A stretch of DNA of 6,330 nucleotides from Thermoplasmata archaeon (GTDB lineage Archaea > Thermoplasmatota > E2 > DHVEG-1). The position numbers and the translations under genes are program-made. The notes under the pieces are model-generated. The model worked only from the letters and a program-made list of their open reading frames with translations. It ran no database searches and was not told where the DNA came from. Location: assembly GCA_030637965.1 (NCBI GenBank), contig DAOWFO010000059.1, positions 1 to 6,330 on the forward strand. Direction: 5' to 3'. Positions 1 through 5,602 of this stretch are shown piece by piece; position 1 is the first letter of the stretch, and each line of letters starts with the position of its first letter.

Positions 1-5
1 AATCT

Positions 6-259
6 ATGAAAAAGAATGCTAAAGTAATTTTTAGGACAAGTTCAGATATTAATGGTAAACTCACTGTAAATGACAGGTTCATAGAAAAAATATTTTCAAT
101 TAAGGGGATCATTTCTCACAGAAAAAATGGTTTGCTGATTACGATTTTACTACAAAAAAAATTAACCTAGATCCAAGCGAGAAATCCCCAAACTTTAGTT
201 TGTGGGATGAATCGCATGGAGAATTAATATTAAAACGCCAAATTAGAGATGTTAGTTAA
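6..259 (+). pseudogene. Small unidentified protein (~84 aa) split by a frame change in an A-run
   Basis: No family is recognised. Frame 3 is open from the window edge and has an ATG at 6; it reads MKKNAKVIFRTSSDINGK and so on, then ends at a TAG at 168. Frame 2 is open from 104 to a TAA at 257 and reads WFADYDFTTKKINLDPSEK and so on, ending in KRQIRDVS. The two join without loss if one base is gained, or the ribosome slips back one base, in the run of six A's at 122-127. This gives 41 + 43 = 84 residues. The junction in the upstream frame is A_AAA_AAT, a classical -1 slippery heptamer (122-128). The joined product is charged and globular-looking, with no signal peptide or membrane segment. 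It may be the tail of a longer gene starting before the window, because only one codon precedes the ATG. Possible explanations are an assembly error in the homopolymer, a decayed gene, or programmed frameshifting; the sequence alone cannot decide. Confidence 0.42.
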
Positions 260-407
260 TTCTAAATGAAATGCATCTATTTCGAAACTATTTTCATAAA
301 TAAGAACACTCATCGAATTTCAAATTATAAATCATAATATAAACTTTTGTTAAATATATCATTGTATCAAAAAATATCATAAATATTAATCATAATGGAT
401 AGATAAT

Positions 408-415
408 TTTATATA
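408..415 (+). promoter_or_regulatory. Candidate archaeal TATA box for the metalloprotease gene
   Basis: TTTATATA at 408-415 matches the archaeal box A consensus. It would place transcription start near 435-440 and a leader of about 25 bases before the ATG at 462. The surrounding 260-461 gap is extremely AT-rich, so chance TATA-like strings are common; this one is chosen for its fit and its distance. The rest of that gap shows no RNA gene or clear terminator. Only a weak AAGGGC at 451-456 precedes the ATG as a possible ribosome binding site. Confidence 0.4.
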
Positions 416-461
416 TAAATTAAATATCATATTAATATATTCAATAAAACAAGGGCAATAT

Positions 462-2021
462 ATGTTAGATCGTAAAAAACGAAGTATCATTATTGGAATA
501 TCTATTATAGTTATTATATGTATATTTGTTTTTAGTATTTTTATTTTCTATGAATTTTTCTATGAAGAGAAAAAACTAATTAGTAATGAATCTGAGGTTT
601 TCCAAATTGATGATCGTATTAGTCCCTTGACTCCCCCTGCAGTTGGTTTTGAAATTCATAGGATAAGAAAACATGGCATTGAAGAAGTTATGAGAAAACG
701 AGGATCTGCATGGAAGAAACAACCCAGTTTTTCTTTTAACCTAACCATAAATGATATTAGTTCAGAAAATCCATCTTTTACAGGGTGGGATACTGGATAT
801 CGTGGTTGGGAACAATTTGCAGCTATTGATGAAGATCAAGGACTTATCAATATCGAATTAACAATTTTTGATATAGAACAAAAATTATTTAGAACAACAA
901 ATATTGAAGCTGAAAAAATTGAGTTACAATTCAACTCAAAAGAAGGACGATGGACGGGAGATGATTACGTCGATGATCGTGATGGGTACGGGCATTTTAA
1001 TGGTGAAAATTATGAAGTTTGGTTTGATATTAGTCTAAAAGATTATGACGGTGATGGTATTCCTTATTGGACGGAAGTGAATATTCTTAAAACTGATCCA
1101 ATGAAGGATGATTCAAAAATTGATTCAGATGAAGATGGTATTCCAAATACTTGGGAATGGAAATGGGGGTATCCTACTAATGTCAGTAATAACCATTCAT
1201 ACCTTGATCCTGATTTTGATGGCTTAGATAATATTGAAGAATATAAAATGGAAAAATGGCTGGCTAGTCCTTTCCAGCCGGAGATTTATATCGAAGTGGA
1301 CTTTATGCAAGGAAAAATCTTTGGTCCAGATTATGTTTTTTGGGAGGAATCACAGCAACTTCTTATTGAAAAATTTAGTCTAAGAAGATATGAGAGGGCG
1401 CGTAATACTTCGAATTCTATTTCTGTCCATATTGATGATGGAAGGATGGGCGGTGGTGGAGAATATTTTGATAATATCGATGTATATATTGATCAAGCTT
1501 CTGGTATTATATCTGAGTATTATAAATATCATTTTGATGACGATCGGAAGGGTATTTTTAGATATCTAGTTATGGTATTTGATGCTGGTTGGGCACATCC
1601 ACAAGATTATAAAGGATGGTATGATGTTATGGCAGTTGGTGCATCACCAAACTTTTTATTAAAGCTGTTCCGTGGATTTAATATTGAACCTCGAATGCGC
1701 AGAATTGTTCAATCTATTCAGGTTATGCATGAAACAGGACATACCTGTAATCTCATAGATTATTGTGAAGGGATTGATAATGCAAGTAAAGAGGCGATTG
1801 ATTATTGGAGGAATTATCAGAGTTGCATGAATTATCATTGGATGTATCGACCAGCACCTCATTTACGTATCTTATGGGGTAAAGATTATGGTCTTTTACT
1901 TGATTATTCCGACGGAAGACGAAATGAGACAGGTCATCCTGATTGTGATGATTGGAAACAATTGGACATCTCCTATTTCCAAAAATCATCACATATGATT
2001 GAAGGTATTGAAACTTTATAA
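462..2021 (+). CDS. Membrane-anchored, calcium-motif putative zinc metalloprotease (metzincin-like)
   Basis: 519 residues. A basic N-terminus (RKKR, residues 4-7) precedes one hydrophobic segment at about 8-30, with no lipobox, so a single N-in anchor or uncleaved signal with the body outside the cell is inferred. Residues 60-190 are an unidentified, probably beta-rich domain. Three acidic DxDxDG repeats of the thrombospondin-3/EF-hand-like calcium type follow: D194-Y-D-G-D198-G, D221-S-D-E-D225-G and D249-P-D-F-D253-G, each with an acidic residue at position 12. Residues 270-500 contain HETGH at 423-427, the HEXXH zinc signature, continuing to N430 and D433 (HEXXHXXNXXD). SCMNY at 454-458 resembles a metzincin Met-turn. 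Near the end come DYSDG (481-485) and DCDDW (494-498). All four exported cysteines (429, 435, 455, 495) lie in this region, allowing two disulfides. Substrate is unknown. The family assignment is by motif only; a structural but inactive relative remains possible. It stands alone and converges on the radical SAM gene. Confidence 0.8.
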   Translation: MLDRKKRSIIIGISIIVIICIFVFSIFIFYEFFYEEKKLISNESEVFQIDDRISPLTPPAVGFEIHRIRKHGIEEVMRKRGSAWKKQPSFSFNLTINDISSENPSFTGWDTGYRGWEQFAAIDEDQGLINIELTIFDIEQKLFRTTNIEAEKIELQFNSKEGRWTGDDYVDDRDGYGHFNGENYEVWFDISLKDYDGDGIPYWTEVNILKTDPMKDDSKIDSDEDGIPNTWEWKWGYPTNVSNNHSYLDPDFDGLDNIEEYKMEKWLASPFQPEIYIEVDFMQGKIFGPDYVFWEESQQLLIEKFSLRRYERARNTSNSISVHIDDGRMGGGGEYFDNIDVYIDQASGIISEYYKYHFDDDRKGIFRYLVMVFDAGWAHPQDYKGWYDVMAVGASPNFLLKLFRGFNIEPRMRRIVQSIQVMHETGHTCNLIDYCEGIDNASKEAIDYWRNYQSCMNYHWMYRPAPHLRILWGKDYGLLLDYSDGRRNETGHPDCDDWKQLDISYFQKSSHMIEGIETL

Positions 2022-2173
2022 TTTCTTTTATAAAAATTTTAAAAAAAGATTTACATTAAATTATTAATCAAAGATGAATGTTTTTGTAAAACGGAAAATT
2101 CTAAAATTTATCGTATAAGTTTAAACATAAAGGTGATGTTATTGAATTTAGAAAAATGATTTGAAGATTTGAT

Positions 2174-2180
2174 AAAAAAA
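2174..2180 (-). terminator. Oligo-T terminator candidate behind the radical SAM gene
   Basis: On the minus strand a run of seven T's starts about 25 bases after the TAA at 2206-2208. Archaeal RNA polymerase commonly stops at such oligo-T tracts without a hairpin. The same 184-base convergent gap (2022-2205) has shorter T-rich stretches on the plus strand just after the protease stop (2022-2040) and a T5 at 2081-2085, which could end that transcript. In DNA this AT-rich the evidence is weak. Confidence 0.3.
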
Positions 2181-2205
2181 GGAAAATTTTATGATTTCAT
2201 TTTAT

Positions 2206-2997
2206 TTAAATTTTAGTTGGTAAATTCCACTTTTTACAGTATTGATCTATTATATCTTTCACTTTCATTATATAAGATTGATTTGGCATATAACTGTCAT
2301 TATATAATTCACCATATTTTTTTACTAGATTTGGATTTAAATTATTAAGGATTTTAAAAAAAACCGTTTTTTGATCACCCTTAAGTTCAAGACACTTATG
2401 CAAAAGGTAATGTGCACTATTTTTTTTAGCTATTTTTATAATATCTTCAAATTCTTTTTCTACAATATATGGTAATACGGGTAAAATTGCCAAACCTGTT
2501 TTTATCCCATTTTCTGAGAGTTTCTCTATGATATTCATGCGTTCTTTGGATGAAGGAACATTTTTTTCAAAAATATTTAATATTGATTCATCAAGAGAGA
2601 TTATACTTATAGTTACGATACATCCATCAATTTTAGATAAAATATCAATATCTCTCAAAACAAGATCTGATTTTGTAAGGATATGAGCTGAGAAATTATT
2701 ATTCTTTATAATTTTTAAAACATTTCTAGTAATCTTTTGGTTTTGTTCAATTTTTTGATATGGATCCACAGCAGAGCCAACAATAATAGTGCCCTTTTCA
2801 ATTTTCTTGATTGCTTTATCAAGTAGTTTTAAGGAATTTTCTTTTATATAGATTGTATCATCAAATGATGAATCACAATATCTACATCTAAACTCACAGT
2901 TTTGATAAGGATCAAGCGTATAATCTCCAACAAAAAGTGTGTCAATATTTGTTATCTTATTTAATAAAGTACTGTAATTTGCATGTTTATATTGCAT
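2206..2997 (-). CDS. Radical SAM protein, spore photolyase (SPL)-like family
   Basis: 263 residues. The radical SAM iron-sulfur motif CX3CX2C is seen as C34-EFR-C38-RY-C41, in DPYQNCEFRCRYCDS. It is followed by GSAVDPYQKIE (74-84), HILTKSDLVLRD (105-116) and the region around IVTISIISLDE (127-137), all in the order typical of SPL-family proteins, often auto-named 'DNA repair photolyase'. Three cysteines would hold a [4Fe-4S] cluster that cleaves S-adenosylmethionine; the protein is probably cytoplasmic. True spore photolyase belongs to endospore formers, and archaeal members of this family have no firm function that I know of, so DNA repair should not be assumed. The ATG at 2997 starts directly at the conserved N-terminal part and lacks a Shine-Dalgarno sequence (the bases before it read TTACCCTTT), so a leaderless or short-leader transcript is likely. 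It lies 101 bases downstream of argS on the same strand; T-rich stretches in the gap suggest separate transcription. Confidence 0.86.
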   Translation of the reverse strand: MQYKHANYSTLLNKITNIDTLFVGDYTLDPYQNCEFRCRYCDSSFDDTIYIKENSLKLLDKAIKKIEKGTIIVGSAVDPYQKIEQNQKITRNVLKIIKNNNFSAHILTKSDLVLRDIDILSKIDGCIVTISIISLDESILNIFEKNVPSSKERMNIIEKLSENGIKTGLAILPVLPYIVEKEFEDIIKIAKKNSAHYLLHKCLELKGDQKTVFFKILNNLNPNLVKKYGELYNDSYMPNQSYIMKVKDIIDQYCKKWNLPTKI

Positions 2998-3002
2998 AAA
3001 GG

Positions 3003-3022
3003 GTAATAAAATATTTTATTTA
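3003..3022 (-). promoter_or_regulatory. AT-rich TATA-like segment before the radical SAM gene
   Basis: On the minus strand ATAAATAAAATATTTTA lies about 10-26 bases before the ATG at 2997. This would suit a nearly leaderless transcript, in keeping with the absence of a Shine-Dalgarno sequence. The match to box A is loose and the whole 2998-3098 gap is AT-rich. T5 and T4 runs near 3077-3087 (T on the minus strand) may terminate argS. Confidence 0.25.
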
Positions 3023-3098
3023 TGAAATTATGGTTAAATAACTTTTGATACAAATTTTCTAAGACATAATTAATTAAAATAAAAATTGAATTTGATAA

Positions 3099-4832
3099 TT
3101 ACATTTCTTCAGGTGCCATAATACCTAATAGATATAATCCATTTTTAAGAACTATTCTAGTTGAATTTACAAGGGAAAGTCTAGCCTTTTTTAGTTCAAT
3201 ATTTTTTTCTGATATCACATGGCAATCTCTATAAAACTGATTAAATCGAGAGGCGATATCAAACAGAAATGTAGCAATAATGTGTGGTTTGAAACCTTTG
3301 GATGCATCATCAATAATTATTGGAAACTCTGCTAACTTTTTTACTAGATTAAATTCTGAATCGTGTTTGAGTGAAAAGAGGTCAGGATCTTTAATACCCT
3401 TATTTTTTTCCATTTTTGACAATATTCCACATGCTCGTGCATGAGCATATTGTATAAAAGGTGCAGCATTTCCTTCAAAATTTAAAGCATCTTCCCATTT
3501 GAAAACAATATCTTTCTCAGGTTGTACTTTAATTATGTTATATCGTAACGCTCCGATTCCTATTATTTCAGATATTTCCTTCATTTTTGCTTCAGAAAAT
3601 TCTAACCCCTTTCTTGTTTTTACTTCTTCATATGCACGTTTAACACACTCTTCAATGAGATCATCAAGGTAAACAACTCTTCCGTGTCTAGTGGACATTT
3701 TTCCACCAGCCATAGAGACGAAAGCATAAAAAATTGGTTTTGGTATAGACTTTACATCCAACAAATTCAATGCAATTTCAACTTGTTTTGATTCAAGTTT
3801 ATGATCTTCACCAAGTACATTTATCAGCTTATCAGCATGCTTTCCCTTCCATATATGATATGCAATATCACGAGTTGCATAAAGAGTTGTACCATCGCTC
3901 CTTGTGAAAAAAAATTTGGTGTTTCTCCCATGAATTCCAAAAGATTCTAAATCTAAATATAGTCCTCCATTCTCATTTCCGCAATACTTAGATTTTTTTA
4001 ATTTTTCAACAACAAATTCAACGCTTTTATTTTTTACAAAATCTGATTCGGGGATGTATCTATCAATAGTAATGTTAATACGTTGAAGACTTTTATTTAT
4101 GCCTTTAAGAACAGGAGTATAGGCTTTATGTGCAAGTTTTAAAGTTTTTAATTCTCCATTCTCACTCTTTTTAATAATATTACTAATCTCCTTAGAAATC
4201 TTTTCATCATCTTTCATAAGCTTGTTAGCTATTTGATAAAATCCAACAGATTTGTGGTCTGATTTATTATATTTAGATATTGGAATATCTTTTGAATTTA
4301 AATTTCCAAGTCCCCAAGTTAGTATTGCCACTTGTTTACCCATATCATCAAGATAAAATTGTGATTCTACATCAAATCCCGCAGCTTTAAAAATTCTTAC
4401 AAGTGTGTCACCTATTATTGGGTTTCTTGCTCTACCTACATGCAAGGGACCATTTGGATTGGCTGATGTATGTTCTATGATTACCTTCTCATTTATCTTT
4501 TTAAGGTTTCCATAATCTTCTTTTTTATTATAGATTGATTTAAGGGTGGAGGTAATAAGAATTTGCTTATCAATAAAGAAATTTACATATCCTCCTATAG
4601 TTTTAACTTTATTTATCCATTTACCCTTTTTTATTCTCGTAGCAATTTCTTCTGCAATATCTTTTGGTGATTTTCTAATTAGGCTTGCTAAAGTAAAACA
4701 AGGAAATGAAAAATCACCTAGCTCTTCAGATGGTATCTCTAGTTTTGGTTCAAACTTGTATTCTAATTGAATTAATACATTTTTTAAATTAGTTTTGATT
4801 TCTTTTCTAGCTTCAGTTAAGGGATAATCCAT
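3099..4832 (-). CDS. argS: Arginyl-tRNA synthetase (class I)
   Basis: Charges tRNA-Arg with arginine using ATP, in the cytoplasm. Numbered from the ATG at 4832 (577 residues): the N-terminal tRNA-recognition (Add-1) domain is residues 1-110 and includes FSFPCFTLA. The catalytic core has EHTSANPNGPLHVGRARN at 121-138, with the HIGH-type motif as HVGR (131-134). FYLDDMGKQ lies at 159-167, LYATRDIAYH at 317-326, and the KMSKS-equivalent loop GGKMSTRHG at 376-384, the archaeal-style form. The DALR anticodon-binding domain follows, with PFIQYAHARACGIL at 458-471 and a complete C-terminus ending in YLLGIMAPEEM. Length and motifs are normal. The frame also allows a GTG at 4871 (13 more residues). 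I prefer the ATG because the extra residues look non-conserved, the AGGTGAT directly before the ATG pairs with an archaeal 16S tail (though the spacing is short), and a TATA candidate at 4890-4899 would start transcription about where the GTG lies. Confidence 0.96.
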   Translation of the reverse strand: MDYPLTEARKEIKTNLKNVLIQLEYKFEPKLEIPSEELGDFSFPCFTLASLIRKSPKDIAEEIATRIKKGKWINKVKTIGGYVNFFIDKQILITSTLKSIYNKKEDYGNLKKINEKVIIEHTSANPNGPLHVGRARNPIIGDTLVRIFKAAGFDVESQFYLDDMGKQVAILTWGLGNLNSKDIPISKYNKSDHKSVGFYQIANKLMKDDEKISKEISNIIKKSENGELKTLKLAHKAYTPVLKGINKSLQRINITIDRYIPESDFVKNKSVEFVVEKLKKSKYCGNENGGLYLDLESFGIHGRNTKFFFTRSDGTTLYATRDIAYHIWKGKHADKLINVLGEDHKLESKQVEIALNLLDVKSIPKPIFYAFVSMAGGKMSTRHGRVVYLDDLIEECVKRAYEEVKTRKGLEFSEAKMKEISEIIGIGALRYNIIKVQPEKDIVFKWEDALNFEGNAAPFIQYAHARACGILSKMEKNKGIKDPDLFSLKHDSEFNLVKKLAEFPIIIDDASKGFKPHIIATFLFDIASRFNQFYRDCHVISEKNIELKKARLSLVNSTRIVLKNGLYLLGIMAPEEM

Positions 4833-4889
4833 ATCACCTAGAACTATTGTAATATTTAAAGAATTTTGCACTTAATCCTAAAATTGTAA

Positions 4890-4899
4890 TTTTATTAAA
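4890..4899 (-). promoter_or_regulatory. Candidate TATA box for argS
   Basis: TTTAATAAAA on the minus strand. With a typical archaeal spacing of about 25 bases, transcription would begin near 4868, leaving a leader of about 35 bases before the ATG at 4832 and excluding most of the GTG-start alternative. A second AT-rich possibility overlaps 4924-4940, within the T-tract that follows csp. Confidence 0.3.
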
Positions 4900-4930
4900 T
4901 GAAGATTTTTCTACAGTAAAAAAATTTTAA

Positions 4931-4963
4931 TAAATAAAAAATAAGGAGGGCAAATGCCCTTCT
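4931..4963 (-). terminator. Stem-loop plus T-tract behind csp
   Basis: On the minus strand the sequence AGAAGGGC-ATTT-GCCCTCCTT forms a stem of five contiguous pairs (AGGGC/GCCCT around 4947-4960). It extends by two more pairs beyond one mismatch to 4944-4963. It is followed at once by TTATTTTTTATTTA (4944 down to 4931). The stem is the only G+C-rich element in the 4872-5034 gap. Together with the T-tract it resembles a bacterial intrinsic terminator, located about 70 bases after the csp stop codon. It should separate csp transcription from argS. The T-tract matches the usual archaeal signal; the hairpin is not required in archaea and may instead stabilise the csp mRNA 3' end. Confidence 0.6.
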
Positions 4964-5034
4964 AAAAAACAATTAAAAAGAGTAAAACAAATTATCCTAA
5001 CGTTCAATAATTACATTAAAAAACTAATAAGTTT

Positions 5035-5226
5035 TTACAACTTTTTTATGTTTATTGCTTTGGGTCCCCTGTCTGAATCTTCGATTTCATATTCAACTTG
5101 GTCCTCTTCATTCAAAAAGGTTCCCTCGGGTAAGGCTGTGTTATGAACAAAGACATCTTTTCCATCTTCGCCTTCCACGAATCCATATCCTTTTCTTGCA
5201 TTGTACCATTTTACTTTTCCTTTCAT
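5035..5226 (-). CDS. csp: Cold-shock-domain protein (CspA family)
   Basis: 63 residues, a single cold-shock domain (OB-fold) that binds single-stranded RNA or DNA and probably melts mRNA structure or acts as an RNA chaperone. Seen directly: MKGKVKWYN at the N-terminus, the RNP1 motif KGYGFV (12-17), the RNP2 motif VFVHNTAL (25-32), and the standard ending RGPKAINIKKL (53-63). Length and motifs match bacterial CspA proteins closely; only Y8 replaces the usual F. The frame also allows a GTG two codons upstream (5232), but the AGGAGG at 5235-5240 sits 8 bases before the ATG at 5226 and only 2 before the GTG, so the ATG start is preferred. Csp proteins are patchily distributed in archaea and are often thought to come from bacteria; the strong Shine-Dalgarno sequence and the hairpin terminator fit that idea but do not prove it. 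A 180-base stretch of the gene (5041-5220) counts to about 39% G+C, high for this window. Confidence 0.96.
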   Translation of the reverse strand: MKGKVKWYNARKGYGFVEGEDGKDVFVHNTALPEGTFLNEEDQVEYEIEDSDRGPKAINIKKL

Positions 5227-5234
5227 TTTCACTA

Positions 5235-5240
5235 CCTCCT
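5235..5240 (-). promoter_or_regulatory. Strong Shine-Dalgarno sequence of csp
   Basis: AGGAGG on the minus strand, 8 bases before the ATG at 5226. It is the best ribosome binding site in the window and decides the csp start. The other genes here have weak sites or none, so csp looks set for efficient SD-dependent translation. Confidence 0.85.
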
Positions 5241-5251
5241 AAATTTTGGAG
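5236..5251 (-). promoter_or_regulatory. Palindrome covering the csp Shine-Dalgarno sequence
   Basis: The minus strand reads CTCC-AAAATTTA-GGAG. As RNA, CUCC can pair with the GGAG of the ribosome binding site (4 base pairs, 8-base loop). As DNA, it is a 16-base inverted repeat with 14 of 16 positions symmetric (an AAATTT core). It could be a weak temperature-sensitive cover on translation or a repressor operator downstream of the promoter. The stem is short, so function is inference. Confidence 0.35.
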
Positions 5252-5297
5252 TTTTTTCATCTTACAAAAGAACAAAAACAATCACTGTTTCAAAAGT

Positions 5298-5307
5298 TAT
5301 AAATAAA
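5298..5307 (-). promoter_or_regulatory. Candidate TATA box for csp
   Basis: TTTATTTATA on the minus strand. Usual archaeal spacing puts transcription start near 5275-5280 and a leader of about 50 bases, which would contain the palindrome and Shine-Dalgarno sequence. A second TATA-like string at 5361-5370 would give a leader of about 115 bases. Confidence 0.4.
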
Positions 5308-5341
5308 ACATGAAACTTAAGTTTTTATTCAATTGCGTTTG

Positions 5342-5361
5342 CCCCTAATTAATCTCCCCTA
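5342..5361 (-). repeat. Tandem pair of TAGGGG motifs
   Basis: The minus strand carries TAGGGG at 5356-5361 and again at 5342-5347, 14 bases apart and in the same orientation, directly beside a TATA-like ATTTATAAAT (5361-5370). A third TAGGGG occurs on the plus strand at 5622-5627 before the MFS gene. Runs of four G's are rare in this AT-rich gap. A shared regulator site is possible, but no known motif is recognised. Confidence 0.3.
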
Positions 5362-5396
5362 TTTATAAATTTCTGTTGTATTTTTGAATTTTAGAA

Positions 5397-5550
5397 TTAA
5401 ATTCTATTCAAATTCTTATGTTTTTCAACTCTGAATGCTTTTACAATATCATATGGTATGCATGTTATAATCACATTTGATGAATATTCTTTGGAAAAAA
5501 TGGAATAAACGATATTTTCTTTTGAATTTAAATAAACTTTTATTTTTCAT
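5397..5550 (-). pseudogene. Small unidentified protein (~50 aa) with its start out of frame at an A-run
   Basis: No family is recognised. On the minus strand a 49-codon frame is open from 5546 to a TAA at 5397-5399 and reads KIKVYLNSKENIVYS, then SKEYSSNVIITC, then DIVKAFRVEKHKNLNRI. It lacks an early start codon: the codon just before it is a TGA at 5547-5549. That TGA overlaps an ATG (5548-5550) which is in the wrong frame because of five A's at 5543-5547. With four A's the protein would begin MKIKVYLNSKENIV and run 50 residues, a convincing start. There is no Shine-Dalgarno sequence before the ATG; a TATA-like run (AAAATATATATT) lies about 15 bases upstream. Possible explanations are an assembly indel, a decayed gene, a non-standard start, or a chance open frame, which AT-rich DNA makes fairly unlikely but not negligible. 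Confidence 0.33.
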
Positions 5551-5595
5551 GAAGTTGTAATATATATTTTAAGGAAATTATTTAAATTTAATTAG

Positions 5596-5602
5596 TATAT
5601 AA
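5596..5602 (+). promoter_or_regulatory. Candidate TATA box for the MFS gene
   Basis: TATATAA at 5596-5602 lies about 39 bases before the ATG at 5641. It would place transcription start near 5620-5625 and give a leader of about 15-20 bases. A TTTAAATTTA at 5581-5590 is an alternative. AGGGGT at 5623-5628 is a possible but rather distant ribosome binding site, 12 bases from the ATG. Confidence 0.35.

Noticed and set aside
1659..1992. Two minus-strand open frames (67 and 79 codons) under the protease gene.
   Set aside because: They are antisense shadows of the catalytic domain, with no motif or start signal.
2136..2216. Plus-strand frame with GGTGATG start reading MLLNLEK, a TGA, then FEDLIKKGKFYDF to a TAG.
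   Set aside because: Only 26 codons with an internal stop, partly overlapping the end of the radical SAM gene. Nothing supports stop read-through or a relic beyond a pleasant-looking peptide.
2998..3098. Possible argS-radical SAM operon.
   Set aside because: The genes share a strand, but the 101-base gap contains T-runs and a TATA-like segment, and the functions are unrelated; co-transcription is not supported.
4546..4770. Plus-strand 74-codon frame inside argS.
   Set aside because: Antisense shadow of a well-conserved synthetase domain.
4944..4966. Mini-ORF AAGGAGGGCAAATG-CCC-TTC-TAA on the plus strand, with a seemingly ideal Shine-Dalgarno sequence.
   Set aside because: It encodes only three residues, and the G-rich word is one arm of the stem-loop behind csp, which explains it better.
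5055..5306. Plus-strand 83-codon frame opposite csp.
   Set aside because: Begins at a TTG, runs antisense to a clear cold-shock gene, and has a biased, non-globular composition.
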